64,000 bases of DNA from the NCBI RefSeq assembly GCF_900116435.1, contig NZ_FPAZ01000003.1:198428-262427 (forward strand), given 5' to 3'. The position numbers and the translations under genes were made by a program. Shown here in pieces: positions 18,054 through 27,070 of the stretch. The first letter of the stretch is position 1. Each line of letters starts with the position of its first letter. This DNA is from Pseudoalteromonas lipolytica (GTDB lineage: Bacteria; Pseudomonadota; Gammaproteobacteria; Enterobacterales; Alteromonadaceae). The notes beneath the pieces are model-generated. The model worked only from the letters and a program-made list of their open reading frames with translations, was not told the origin of the DNA and made no database searches.

Positions 18054-18778
18054 TGCTGACTCTCCACGTGTGAGTGGTCATGATTATCGTGTAGTTGCCC
18101 AGCAAAATAACGGGCATAACTGGCTAATTGCTCCTCAATATCGGTTTCATTACTGGCTAAAGGCTCAGCAAGTATAGTGGCAATCTCCAGGTGTCTGGCA
18201 GCGGATAACTCATTGTGTCGTTCAGCAAAAGCAAGCACCGCTAATTGCTCTTCGGTCGTCAAGCTGACAGCAGGAATGCTCACATCACCTTTGGGCAGTA
18301 ATGGGCGCTCTTGCAGCTCATCATCATAAATAACTAAGGTGCCTGCTGCCCAATCGCCGATCCGTTTGAATCGCGTATTAAACATCATCACGATGAGTCC
18401 TAAAAAATAACCAATAGGCAGCATATCAGCAGGACGTAATAAGTTGCGTACCACTATTTGCGAAAAGCTCGCTGGCAAACCGTTGTCTTGTACTACACGT
18501 ATTTTGAGGCGTTTTTTACCGGGGGTCTGACCATTTTCCATTTCAAAAAGGATGTTGTATCCCCAAGATATAAGAAAGTAGGCAATAAGAACAAGGCCTT
18601 CGCCTGCGTCTCCAAAAAAAGAAAAGAGCGTTGCTATGGCAAGCAGGATCAAGCCACGAATAATAAGATCGATAATATAAGCGTAACTACGCGCCACAAC
18701 ACCTGCTGGTGTTATAGCAATATCAACACCTTCTGGGAGTTTAACGTACTCTCTGTTTTCCAATCCGTGGTTTAACAT
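18050..18778 (-). CDS. RDD-family membrane protein
   Basis: 242 residues; first gene of the operon. The RDD domain (about 20-150) holds the namesake Arg and Asp residues in RSYAYIIDLIIRGL and three helices, with the GQTPGKKRLKIRVVQDNGLPAS loop and RNLLRPADMLPIGYFLGL typical of the family. The C-terminal 80 residues are polar and probably cytoplasmic. RDD proteins are membrane proteins of mostly unknown function; a few have been linked to ion transport. Here it heads a MoxR cluster, which suggests a membrane component or target of that system. Confidence 0.88.
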   Translation of the reverse strand: MLNHGLENREYVKLPEGVDIAITPAGVVARSYAYIIDLIIRGLILLAIATLFSFFGDAGEGLVLIAYFLISWGYNILFEMENGQTPGKKRLKIRVVQDNGLPASFSQIVVRNLLRPADMLPIGYFLGLIVMMFNTRFKRIGDWAAGTLVIYDDELQERPLLPKGDVSIPAVSLTTEEQLAVLAFAERHNELSAARHLEIATILAEPLASNETDIEEQLASYARYFAGQLHDNHDHSHVESQQ

Positions 18779-18955
18779 GCAATCTACTACTAGTCGTTAT
18801 TATCGTCTTTGCTTATTAGGGCAGAACCTTAAAAAGCAATAAGTTAAGTAAACCATGATGCGCGTTTTCCTGTCTTTTTTCAATGCCTTTTAGCCTAAAA
18901 AAAGGAACATAGGCTGATGTTTAAAGTGAACTTAGCCCTAATTTTAACTTAACAA

Positions 18956-18981
18956 AAAAGCCGACATAAATGTCGGCTTTT
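18956..18981 (-). terminator. Terminator of efpL
   Basis: AAAAGCCGACAT (18956-18967) and ATGTCGGCTTTT (18970-18981) form a 12-bp hairpin, followed on the minus strand by TTGTT. It lies directly after the efpL stop. The remaining 18779-18955 stretch upstream of the RDD gene shows no further gene; it must hold the RDD operon promoter. Confidence 0.85.
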
Positions 18982-18997
18982 ACAGATGATCTGATAA

Positions 18998-19570
18998 TTA
19001 TTTTTCTGCTCGACCCATAAACTTATGTTCAGCAGTATTAATACGAATACGATCGCCCGTTGAAATGTGCTCTGGTACTTGAATCGTTAACCCAGTAGTT
19101 AAACGCGCAGGCTTCGAGCGTGCACTCGCAGAGGCACCTTTAATCGAAGGGTCAGTTTCTTCAACAACAAGTTCTACACTTGAAGGTAAATCGATACCAA
19201 CAGGCGCGCCATCAATCACAATGACATGCACACCTTGTGTTTCTTCGTTAACGAATAAAATTTCTTCGCTAATTGCGTCTTTATTAAGGTTATAAGGCGT
19301 GTAATCTTCATTGTCCATGAACACATATTCTTCGCCATCAATATAAGAAAACATTGCTTCACGACGCGTCAAATCAGCAAGCTTTAACATGTCACTGTCT
19401 TTAAACGTCTCATCGACTTTACCGCCAGTAACAACATCGTATAAACGCATACGGTATAAGCTACCACCAGCTCGACCTTGCGGCACAGAACGCTGGATAT
19501 CTTTTACTACTAAAACACGGCCATTGTATTCAATCGCTGCGCCTTTTTTTACTTCACTTGCCTTAGGCAT
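18998..19570 (-). CDS. efpL: Elongation factor P-like protein EfpL (YeiP)
   Basis: 190 residues from the ATG at 19570 ([10 protein letters not shown]), exactly the E. coli YeiP/EfpL length; the frame is open to 19780, but the extension is not family-like and a TAGGAA precedes 19570. Three domains are expected: KOW-like (1-64), OB (65-125) and a C-terminal OB. The loop tip reads SVPQGRAGG with Arg at position 33, where canonical EF-P carries a modified Lys (K34 in E. coli); an Arg there is the EfpL hallmark. It helps ribosomes through proline-type stalls. Monocistronic, with its own terminator. Confidence 0.93.
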   Translation of the reverse strand: MPKASEVKKGAAIEYNGRVLVVKDIQRSVPQGRAGGSLYRMRLYDVVTGGKVDETFKDSDMLKLADLTRREAMFSYIDGEEYVFMDNEDYTPYNLNKDAISEEILFVNEETQGVHVIVIDGAPVGIDLPSSVELVVEETDPSIKGASASARSKPARLTTGLTIQVPEHISTGDRIRINTAEHKFMGRAEK

Positions 19571-19759
19571 GGGTGTATTCCTATCGTTTTTTGATGACAG
19601 AAATTTACCACGTAATGGCTTTTGTTCAATAAAAATTTGCAGTTTTCCATCACCCGCATTATTTATCCTAGTTTTCAGCAAATTATAAAAATAGATATCT
19701 CCAAACTTAAAAATTCTGCTATGTTTATAACTACGAAAAATGACTTCAAGGATTGGATC

Positions 19760-20146
19760 ATGAATCAACACACAGTACACGAATATTTAATGAAAAAGCC
19801 ATTGGTGATGATCACCCAACCATTTGGCCAAGATGTCGATGTTTATAAGGTTAACCATAAAATGTTTGCCACTCTCGTAGAGGGAAAAGAAGGCCAAATT
19901 GACGATGAAGGTAACCTTGTTTGGTGGTTAAATTTAAAATGCGATCCTGATGAAGCCCAAGCATTGCGAGATATTTTCCCATCCGTGGTCCCGGGTTATC
20001 ACATGAATAAACGTTTATGGAATACCGTTATTTTAGATGGCACAGTACCACAAGGGGAGATTGAACGTATGATTGATAATTCGTTTAATCTAGTGGTCGC
20101 AAACATGCCTGAAAAAGACAGAAAAGCGATTGAGTTGCACCTTTAA
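19760..20146 (+). CDS. MmcQ/YjbR-family protein
   Basis: 128 residues from the ATG at 19760, preceded by AAGGAT at 7-12 bases. The frame is open from 19622, but the longer form overlaps the efpL leader. The YjbR fold (CyaY-like, double wing) is suggested by [27 protein letters not shown] and [13 protein letters not shown], the last being a strong family signature. Members may bind DNA, but no precise function is known. The divergent start region with efpL is about 190 bp. Confidence 0.87.
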   Translation: MNQHTVHEYLMKKPLVMITQPFGQDVDVYKVNHKMFATLVEGKEGQIDDEGNLVWWLNLKCDPDEAQALRDIFPSVVPGYHMNKRLWNTVILDGTVPQGEIERMIDNSFNLVVANMPEKDRKAIELHL

Positions 20147-20173
20147 CCTCTTCGCTAGTTACATCAGCACTGA

Positions 20174-20704
20174 TCACAGGGTGTGATCAGTGCGATTCAA
20201 ATAAAAATGATGATCGGTATACAAAATACCCCCTATCATATAAGCATCAGGCTGTTTTTCAATTAACTGAAAACCACATTTCTCCAGCACTTTTTCTGAA
20301 CCGACATTGCCCTCAGTGACCACGGCTTTAAATTCACAAACGCGGTGTTCGCGAATAGCATAATCAAGCACCGCTTTTAATGACTCAGTAGCATAACCAC
20401 GGCCATGAAAGTTTGGCAGTAGCAAATAGCCTACTTCTTGGCTATTTGGCACAGTGGATGACGTAAACCCTGTCACCCCGACTTCTTTGCCCGTGCAGGT
20501 TTCGACTATCACCAAACACAACGGCGTATTGCCACCTGGTGACCAAGGCTTTAAGCGTTCATTAAACTTAGCGCGTACGTGTGCTTCAGAGGGTTTATCA
20601 AAGCACTTTTCAATCACATCAATATCGTTGTGTAATGCATAAAATAATGGCCAGTCATCGGCATTTAAAGGTCTTAAAGTTAATCGCGCAGTGGTGAGAG
20701 TCAT
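20174..20704 (-). CDS. GNAT-family N-acetyltransferase (RimJ/RimL type)
   Basis: 176 residues. Begins TLTTARLTLRPLNADDWPLFYAL, the usual first strand and helix of RimJ/RimL-like GNATs. The acetyl-CoA site is in YLLLPNFHGRGYATESLKAVLDYA (R/Q-x-x-G-x-G/A variant: HGRGYA), followed by NVGSEKVLEKCGFQ. Members acetylate ribosomal protein N-termini, aminoglycosides or small molecules; the substrate here is unknown. Convergent with the YjbR gene, separated by 27 bp that include an inverted TGATCA-rich repeat. Confidence 0.9.
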   Translation of the reverse strand: MTLTTARLTLRPLNADDWPLFYALHNDIDVIEKCFDKPSEAHVRAKFNERLKPWSPGGNTPLCLVIVETCTGKEVGVTGFTSSTVPNSQEVGYLLLPNFHGRGYATESLKAVLDYAIREHRVCEFKAVVTEGNVGSEKVLEKCGFQLIEKQPDAYMIGGILYTDHHFYLNRTDHTL

Positions 20705-20793
20705 GGTGATTAGTCGTTTGCTAAATAAAGTCTGTTATAGCAAATCACTCCCCTACTTTAAATACAACTTATAGCCAATACAGCAACAAAAAA

Positions 20794-20816
20794 GCCCTGT
20801 TCAATAGGAACAGGGC
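20794..20816 (-). terminator. Terminator of fadIJ
   Basis: GCCCTGTTC (20794-20802) pairs with GAACAGGGC (20808-20816). On the minus strand the hairpin is followed by TTTTTTGTTG. It lies 34 bp beyond the fadJ stop. Confidence 0.88.
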
Positions 20817-20849
20817 TTTTAGTATGAAGTCACTCGTTAACTACACAGC

Positions 20850-23075
20850 TTAACTTTTAGTTGTTTCAGCATTTGGCTCTTCTGAGGCTTGCTCATCTTC
20901 AACCACTTCTTTCGTTACTTCGACAGGGTCTAGGTGTGATTCCTGTTGTTCAACAACAAACTCTTCAGCACTTTGATAAAAACGCCCCTTATTCTCAGCC
21001 ATTGCCTTTAATGTATCGCATGGCGTAAAAATAGGGTTATAGTTTGCAAATGTTGCCATTTCAGAGCTCACTTGCGCCGCCCCTAGCTTATCCATATAGC
21101 TAAATGGGCCGCCTAAGAACGGTGGGAAGCCGATACCAAAAATAGCCCCAATATCCCCGTCACGTGGGCTGGCAATAATGCCATCATCTAAACAACGTAC
21201 CGCTTCATTTAGCATTTGTGCCACACAGCGTTTGGCTATTTCGCTTTTATTTAGACGTGGCGAAGGAGTCACACCCAATAACTCGTAAACTGACTCATCC
21301 ACTTTTTTATCTTTTTTGTCGTAAAGATAAAAACCACGTCCCGTTTTACGACCTAAACGTTTAGAATCAATTAAACGATTAAAGGCATCAGGGGCTTTAA
21401 AACGCTCACCCAATTCTTTTTCTAAAATTGGCGCAATTTTAGAGCCAATATCAATGCCAACTTCATCAAGTAAAGCTAATGGACCCACAGGGAAACCAAA
21501 CTCAACAAGCGCTTGGTCAATCTTCTCAATAGGTTCACCCGCAAGCAGTAAATTAGCCGCTTCGTTTACATACGGCGCTAAAATACGGTTTACGTAAAAA
21601 CCCGCCATGTCTTTCACCACAATCGGCGTTTTACCTTGCTTACGAGCAAAATTAACAACGCGCGCAATGGTGTCTTCAGACGTGCCAGCGTGAGGAATTA
21701 TTTCAACCAATGGCATTTTTTCTACAGGTGAGAAGTAGTGCAATCCAATTACATTCTCTGGGCGTGCAGCATTAGCGGCAATGTGTGCAATCGGTAATGA
21801 CGATGTATTACTTGCAAAAATCGTGGTGTCTTGGCACTCACGCTCAACATCGGCCACCATACCTTGCTTAAGTGCCAAATCTTCAAACACAGCTTCAATA
21901 ACAATATCAATGTGTTTAAAGCCGCTGTAATCTGTCGTGCCTGTAATACGGCTCATGGTTTGTTGCAGCTCGGCTTTTGATAAAATACGGCGCTTTTGCT
22001 TTTTGTCTAAAATCTTGTAGCTGTAGTTCATTGCATTACTAATGCCCTTTTCAGCCACATCTTTAATACGCACAGGCACACCCGCTTTAACAGCACTTAC
22101 GTGGGCAATACCCGCGCCCATCAATCCGCCGCCAAGAACTGCGGCTTTACTAATGGCTGGTGCGTCATCATTACGCCACTCTTTTTTCATTTCAGTGGTT
22201 GCAAAGAAAATACCACGCAACGCTTTAGACTCGTCGCTCATAACAAGCGTTGCAAAGCCTTCTGCTTCTGTTTTGTATGCTTTTAATTGATCAAGTTCAA
22301 CACTCGCACGCACGGCTTTAATAATTGCTAAAGGCGCAGGGTAATGACCGCCCGTTTTCTTAAGCACATTTTCTTGGGCTTTTTTGAAAATAATATTGCG
22401 GCCAAACGGGTTTGACTCTAACAATTGGCTCAAACGGTCTAATTTAGGCTTGCTTACTTTCGCTTTCCCTTTAAGGGCAAACTCTTTTGCAACTTCAAGT
22501 AATACACTGTGCGGAACACAATCATTTACCAAGCCTGTTTTTTTCGCTTGTTTTGCACGTACTTGTTTACCTGTTAGCATCCATTCGAGCGCTTTTTGCA
22601 GGCCAACTAATTTAGGTAAGCGCTGAGTACCCCCACCCCCAGGTAATAAGCCTAGTTGTACTTCGGGTAAACCCAGCTTCGTGATGTCGCTGTCTGAACA
22701 GACACGATAATCACACGCTAATGCAAACTCTAATCCCCCACCAAGCGCCGCACCATGAATGGCACTGACTGTTGGGAATGGTAGTTTTTTCATATCGAAA
22801 AACGCTTGCTGACACATCTCGCTCAGCGCTAATGCATCTTCACGACTGTTTGCACTATCAAGCATTTTAATGTCGGCACCGGCAATAAAGTTATCGCTTT
22901 TACCACTAATAAATACCATGCCTTTAACAGCTTGTTGTTGTGCGTCTTTTAATAGTGTTTTTAAATCTTCTGCGAAACTACTGCGCAGGGTGTTCATTTT
23001 TTCACCCGGCACATCAATTGTCACAACGCCAACACCGTCATCACCTACCGATAAACTAAATACTGAATCTGTCAT
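20850..23075 (-). CDS. fadJ: Fatty acid oxidation complex subunit alpha FadJ
   Basis: A 741-residue multifunctional beta-oxidation enzyme. The N-terminal crotonase domain (enoyl-CoA hydratase/isomerase, about 1-190) has GAALGGGLEFALACDYRV; the 3-hydroxyacyl-CoA dehydrogenase domain begins near 310 with the NAD motif VLGGGLMGAGIAH and carries GLHYFSPVEKMPLVEI; the C-terminal dehydrogenase domains end near 690. The last ~40 residues are acidic and variable. It overlaps fadI by one base (TAATG), so the two are coupled. FadJ rather than FadB follows from the fadI-fadJ order and the FadI-type partner. Confidence 0.95.
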   Translation of the reverse strand: MTDSVFSLSVGDDGVGVVTIDVPGEKMNTLRSSFAEDLKTLLKDAQQQAVKGMVFISGKSDNFIAGADIKMLDSANSREDALALSEMCQQAFFDMKKLPFPTVSAIHGAALGGGLEFALACDYRVCSDSDITKLGLPEVQLGLLPGGGGTQRLPKLVGLQKALEWMLTGKQVRAKQAKKTGLVNDCVPHSVLLEVAKEFALKGKAKVSKPKLDRLSQLLESNPFGRNIIFKKAQENVLKKTGGHYPAPLAIIKAVRASVELDQLKAYKTEAEGFATLVMSDESKALRGIFFATTEMKKEWRNDDAPAISKAAVLGGGLMGAGIAHVSAVKAGVPVRIKDVAEKGISNAMNYSYKILDKKQKRRILSKAELQQTMSRITGTTDYSGFKHIDIVIEAVFEDLALKQGMVADVERECQDTTIFASNTSSLPIAHIAANAARPENVIGLHYFSPVEKMPLVEIIPHAGTSEDTIARVVNFARKQGKTPIVVKDMAGFYVNRILAPYVNEAANLLLAGEPIEKIDQALVEFGFPVGPLALLDEVGIDIGSKIAPILEKELGERFKAPDAFNRLIDSKRLGRKTGRGFYLYDKKDKKVDESVYELLGVTPSPRLNKSEIAKRCVAQMLNEAVRCLDDGIIASPRDGDIGAIFGIGFPPFLGGPFSYMDKLGAAQVSSEMATFANYNPIFTPCDTLKAMAENKGRFYQSAEEFVVEQQESHLDPVEVTKEVVEDEQASEEPNAETTKS

Positions 23076-24385
23076 TACGCACTCTCCAATACAAAGGCTG
23101 CACCTAAGCCACCCGCTGCACAGGCAGTCGTTAAAGCAAGGCCGCCACCGCGACGATTAAGTTCATGTAAGCTTTGCGTGATCAGGCGCGCACCTGTTGC
23201 CGCAAATGGGTGACCGTAAGCAAGCGAGCCACCTAACACATTGAACTTGTCCATGTTAATTTCACCGATCGCTTTGCTGCGACCCAGCTTTTCTTGGGCA
23301 AACTTATCTGATGCAAACATTTTCATATTTGCCAGTGTTTGCGCTGCAAATGCTTCGTGCATTTCAATTAAATCTAAATCAGCTAATGTGATGCCCGCAC
23401 GGTCAAGCGCGATGGGTGTTGAATGGGCTGGGCCCATAAGCATGTCTTCGTGCACACCGATTGCCGAAAACGCAAAACTACGGACATAGCCTAAAATATT
23501 GTAACCCAGTGCTTTTGCTTTGCTTTCGCTCATCATAAGCACCGCAGCGGCCCCATCAGTTAATGGCGTTGAGTTTGCCGCCGTCACTGAACCGTGTTGG
23601 CGATCGAAGGCTGGTTTTAATTTAGCGTAACCTTCAATACTTGAGTTATGACGAATATTGTTATCTTGCTCGATGAAGCTTTTATACGGTGCAACGTGTG
23701 CCGTCATCACTTCGTCTTTTAATTTACCGTCGGCCCATGCTTGGCTCGCAAGCGTGTGCGAACGGTGCGCAAGTGCATCTTGGTCAGCACGGCTAATGTT
23801 ATGCGTTTTAGCCATTTGCTCAGCTGTTTGACCCATAGATAAACCTGTAGAGTATTCCGCAACGGCTGGCGGTACCGGCATTAAGTCTTTTAAACGCAAT
23901 TTAGAGAATATTTTTAAACGCTGCCCGAACGTACGCGCCTTGTTTAAATCAACTAAGCTGCCCGCTAATTTTTTGCTCACACCGATTGGTAATACAGACG
24001 ATGAATCAGCACCACCAGCAATACCAACCTGCACAGACCCCGCCATAATTGACTCGGCTACGTTGGCAATTGCTTGGAAACTTGTTGCACACGCACGTGA
24101 TACCGAATACGCATCAACAGAGACAGGCATACCGGTGCCAAGCACTATTTCGCGGGCAATATTCGGGGCTTCTGGCATTTGCACTACTTGCCCAAATACC
24201 AATTGATCAATTTCAGATTTATCGAAGTTAAGGCGCTCAAGCATTTCGTTGACAACTAACTTGCCCATATCAAGGGCTGGTACATGATGGAATGCTGTGG
24301 CTTGTTTTGCGAATGGCGTTCGTAAGCCGCTAACGATAGCGATACGATCGCCCTTTGCTGTTTTAAGTATGTTTTGCTCAGACAT
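23075..24385 (-). CDS. fadI: 3-ketoacyl-CoA thiolase FadI (beta subunit)
   Basis: 436 residues. Thiolytic cleavage of 3-ketoacyl-CoA to acetyl-CoA and a shortened acyl-CoA. The nucleophilic Cys is C99 in VSRACATSF; the C-terminal [10 protein letters not shown] and CAAGGLGAA segments carry the other catalytic His and Cys. Length and the N-terminal [22 protein letters not shown] fit FadI rather than the shorter FadA (about 387). A GGGAGAG lies seven bases before the ATG. The FadR-like operator sits just upstream, so fatty-acid-responsive repression is expected. Confidence 0.96.
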   Translation of the reverse strand: MSEQNILKTAKGDRIAIVSGLRTPFAKQATAFHHVPALDMGKLVVNEMLERLNFDKSEIDQLVFGQVVQMPEAPNIAREIVLGTGMPVSVDAYSVSRACATSFQAIANVAESIMAGSVQVGIAGGADSSSVLPIGVSKKLAGSLVDLNKARTFGQRLKIFSKLRLKDLMPVPPAVAEYSTGLSMGQTAEQMAKTHNISRADQDALAHRSHTLASQAWADGKLKDEVMTAHVAPYKSFIEQDNNIRHNSSIEGYAKLKPAFDRQHGSVTAANSTPLTDGAAAVLMMSESKAKALGYNILGYVRSFAFSAIGVHEDMLMGPAHSTPIALDRAGITLADLDLIEMHEAFAAQTLANMKMFASDKFAQEKLGRSKAIGEINMDKFNVLGGSLAYGHPFAATGARLITQSLHELNRRGGGLALTTACAAGGLGAAFVLESA

Positions 24386-24401
24386 TTATGCTCTCCCGCT
24401 G

Positions 24402-24416
24402 ACAGGTCTGACCTGT
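24402..24416 (-). promoter_or_regulatory. FadR-like operator of fadIJ
   Basis: ACAGGTCTGACCTGT is a perfect 15-bp palindrome with the GGTCNGACC core of FadR operators. It ends 17 bp before the fadI ATG and lies just downstream of the predicted start of transcription, a position suited to repression that is relieved by acyl-CoA. The match to the known E. coli-type consensus is by motif only; PsrA or another regulator cannot be excluded. Confidence 0.78.
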
Positions 24417-24428
24417 TTGTTTTTCCTG

Positions 24429-24458
24429 ATTCTAAAACAACCCGTGTATGAATGCCAA
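24429..24458 (-). promoter_or_regulatory. Predicted sigma-70 promoter of fadIJ
   Basis: On the minus strand TTGGCA (24453-24458) and TAGAAT (24429-24434) are separated by 18 bp, with -10 at 5/6 of consensus. Predicted transcription start is near 24422, so the operator at 24402-24416 would cover about +6 to +20. Confidence 0.5.
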
Positions 24459-24722
24459 TAGTAAGTTACCAACCATAGGCTTTTTTCGACCTATTTACAA
24501 AAAATAGCACCATTTATATGCTAGGCTAAAAATCCTTAAAAAATAACGAACTATTTTAGGATTTTCTGTCTAACACTTGTGTTATGACTTTTGAATCCTT
24601 ATAACTTGTTGATAGCGCCCCAATCACAGTATCGCTTGGATAATTTATCGGCACTGAATAGTGTTTATTGGCGCTTCACAAAAATGAACTTTGACTCACG
24701 CTTTTAGGACAGTCTTTTTATT

Positions 24723-25679
24723 ATGGCAGTTAACGCATTTTCACAATTAAAATCATACTTAGACACGCAAATTATCGGCCAACCTCAATTAACTCAAGCA
24801 CTGTTAATCGCTATTTTAGCGGATGGTCATTTATTGGTTGAGGGCCCGCCAGGACTTGCTAAAACGCGTGCTGTTAACGCGCTAGCTAAAGGCGTTGAAG
24901 GCAGTTTCCAACGGGTTCAATTTACCCCTGACTTGTTGCCAGCAGATGTCACAGGCACCGATATCTATCGTCAGCAAACAAGCGAATTCGTCTTTGAAAA
25001 AGGGCCGTTATTCCATAACCTGATTTTGGCTGATGAAATTAACCGTGCTCCTGCAAAAGTGCAGTCTGCATTGCTCGAAGCGATGGCAGAACGCCAAGTA
25101 ACCGTTGGCAAAAACACTTACCCGTTGTCAGACTTGTTTATGGTGATGGCAACGCAAAACCCATTAGAGCAAGAAGGGACTTACCCTCTGCCAGAAGCAC
25201 AACTAGACCGCTTTTTATTACACTTAAGCATTGATTACCCGGGCGCTGAGCATGAGCTTGATATTTTGCGTCTGACGCGTGGCGAAGCAATTTCTGATAA
25301 ACAAGCGAGTACAGAGCAAATTAGCCAAAGCGAATTATTTGCCGCCCGAAAAGCAATTTTAGGCTTATACCTTGCTGAACCGCTTGAAAAGTACTTAGTG
25401 CAATTAATTGTTGCAACCCGTGAAGCATCAGAACTTGATGAACAACTTGGCCGCTGGATTGAATACGGTGCCAGTCCGCGTGCCACAATCGCGCTTGATA
25501 AATGTGCCCGTGCACATGCATGGCTTGAAGGTCGCGACTTTGTTGCCCCCGATGATATCCAAGCGGTTCTTCACAATGTGTTACGTCATCGCATCATTTT
25601 GAGCTACGAAGCCCAAGCCGATGGTATTAGTAAGGATGACGTTATCAGTCGCATCCTAGAATTGGTTGCAGTGCCATAA
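24723..25679 (+). CDS. MoxR-family AAA+ ATPase (operon 2)
   Basis: 318 residues. Walker A GPPGLAKT at 41-48, Walker B with LILADEINRAPAKVQSALLEAMAERQ (about 98-123), and the sensor segment MVMATQNPLEQEGTYPLPEAQLDRFLL. Chaperone-type ATPase that works with the VWA/Bat proteins encoded downstream. First gene of a six-gene plus-strand operon with 2-3 bp spacing or short overlaps. It is clearly paralogous to the MoxR at 13.5-14.5 kb but belongs to the Bat-type cluster. Confidence 0.94.
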   Translation: MAVNAFSQLKSYLDTQIIGQPQLTQALLIAILADGHLLVEGPPGLAKTRAVNALAKGVEGSFQRVQFTPDLLPADVTGTDIYRQQTSEFVFEKGPLFHNLILADEINRAPAKVQSALLEAMAERQVTVGKNTYPLSDLFMVMATQNPLEQEGTYPLPEAQLDRFLLHLSIDYPGAEHELDILRLTRGEAISDKQASTEQISQSELFAARKAILGLYLAEPLEKYLVQLIVATREASELDEQLGRWIEYGASPRATIALDKCARAHAWLEGRDFVAPDDIQAVLHNVLRHRIILSYEAQADGISKDDVISRILELVAVP

Positions 25680-25682
25680 ACT

Positions 25683-26627
25683 ATGTCTAGCCAATTTGAT
25701 ACAGCGGCGTGGTTAGCTGCAAGTCATAGTCAAGGCGTTAATTTATCACTCAAAGAGTTGATGTATTACAAAGCTAAGGCTCGCTTGCTTGAACTTGCGC
25801 CCAAAGTAAAAATCAAAAACAGCTTAGCTGGGCAATATCTTGCGCCTCATAAGGGGCGTGGGATGGAATTTGCCGAAGTGCGCCATTACCAAGCTGGTGA
25901 TGATATACGCTCTATCGACTGGCGTGTAACAGCACGTACTGGCGAAACCCACACAAAGCTGTTTCAAGAAGAAAAAGAGCGTCCTGTTTTTGTCTTTACT
26001 GACTTTTCAAACTCGATGCTATTTGGCTCTCGGTTATTATTAAAGTCGGTGCAAGCTGCGCATATCAGTGCGCTGGTAGCATGGTCGGCCTGCCAACGAG
26101 GTGACCGCATAGGTGGTTTGGTGTTCAACCAACACAGCCATCATGAGCTAAAACCTACATCACGTGAAAAAGCAGTATTAAAGCTTTGCCATAATTTATG
26201 CGATATTCACAGCAACGCACTTAACAATATCGACAAAACAGCTTCCAGCTTATTCAGCGATAATCTCAAACGATTAAATCACTTAGCAAAGCCAGGAAGC
26301 CTTGTGTATATTGTCTCAGACTTTAATGCTCTTGATGAAGCAAGCTTTAAACAGCTTGAAATGCTCAGTAGACACTGCGAACTAATTGGTTGTCATATCA
26401 GTGACCCGTTTGAGCATCAGCTGCCGGCATTTAAGCAAACCGTCACTGTGTCTGCTAATGGCCAAGATTTAGCCCTACCATTAATGGACAAACAATTCCG
26501 TGAACGCTTCGCAAAATCAGCCGAGCACTCTTTTACTCAAAGACTAAAACGCTTACAGAAATCGGGGCTGAGTTTAATTTCATTCAGTGCAGCCACACCG
26601 CTTGAGCTGCAATTAGTGAGAAAGTAA
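25683..26627 (+). CDS. DUF58-domain protein (operon 2)
   Basis: 314 residues, no membrane helices. DUF58 core with GRGMEFAEVRHYQAGDDIRSIDWRVTARTGETHTKLFQEEKERPVFVFTDFSNSM; the DFSNS at the end is a MIDAS-like motif of the VWA fold. Starts 3 bp after moxR and ends 2 bp before the DUF4381 gene. Soluble, unlike the DUF58 protein of operon 1, so it probably acts at the cytoplasmic face with MoxR. Confidence 0.92.
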   Translation: MSSQFDTAAWLAASHSQGVNLSLKELMYYKAKARLLELAPKVKIKNSLAGQYLAPHKGRGMEFAEVRHYQAGDDIRSIDWRVTARTGETHTKLFQEEKERPVFVFTDFSNSMLFGSRLLLKSVQAAHISALVAWSACQRGDRIGGLVFNQHSHHELKPTSREKAVLKLCHNLCDIHSNALNNIDKTASSLFSDNLKRLNHLAKPGSLVYIVSDFNALDEASFKQLEMLSRHCELIGCHISDPFEHQLPAFKQTVTVSANGQDLALPLMDKQFRERFAKSAEHSFTQRLKRLQKSGLSLISFSAATPLELQLVRK

Positions 26628-26629
26628 CA

Positions 26630-27070
26630 ATGCAAACAAATCCGCTCGATGGCTTACATGATGTCATTGCACCCGCAGAGGTTGCGTGGTGGCCACTTGC
26701 GCCTATTTGGTGGCTAATAATCTCAATAGTCTGTGTGCTTTTGATTATTGGCTTGGTGCAGTTATATAAAAATAACCAATTTAAAAAAGCCAAAAAACAG
26801 GCTATTGAACTAAGTCGCACACTCGCAGATGACGACGTGCAGGCGCTGCATATCATTTTAAAACGCTTAACACGTCACTACTACACAGAACAATTAGCTG
26901 CTCAGCCTGTGGCACAATGGTCACAGAGTTTGTCACAGCTTAGCGGCGACACCTTTAGCTATGATGAATTAATGCAACTTTATCAACCAGACAATAACCA
27001 TGCCGAGCTGGGTGTAAAATTACGCCATGCCATCAATAATTTTAAACTCAAGGAGTCTATTAATGTTTGA
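26630..27070 (+). CDS. DUF4381-domain membrane protein
   Basis: 146 residues with one membrane helix (about 20-45: WWPLAPIWWLIISIVCVLLIIGLVQLY) preceded by the LHDVIAPAEVAWWPLAP motif that defines DUF4381, and a charged cytoplasmic helical domain. Constant member of Bat-type MoxR operons between the DUF58 and VWA genes. Its last 8 bases overlap the next gene. The function is unknown beyond this context. Confidence 0.9.
   Translation: MQTNPLDGLHDVIAPAEVAWWPLAPIWWLIISIVCVLLIIGLVQLYKNNQFKKAKKQAIELSRTLADDDVQALHIILKRLTRHYYTEQLAAQPVAQWSQSLSQLSGDTFSYDELMQLYQPDNNHAELGVKLRHAINNFKLKESINV

Larger units (their letters stand above)
24386..24722. other. Divergent fadI / MoxR-operon-2 intergenic region (337 bp)
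   Basis: No gene. The fadI-proximal end carries the FadR-like operator and a promoter. The middle has an AT-rich inverted repeat: AAAATCCT near 24529-24536 and AGGATTTT at 24558-24565, with inner A/T pairing, and no assigned role. The moxR-proximal end has TTTTAGGACAG about 10 bases before the ATG at 24723 as a likely ribosome site. I could not place a convincing promoter for the plus-strand operon. Confidence 0.6.

Noticed and set aside
19571-19780. N-terminal extension of efpL
   Set aside because: It lies outside the family length, and overlaps the start region of the divergent YjbR gene.
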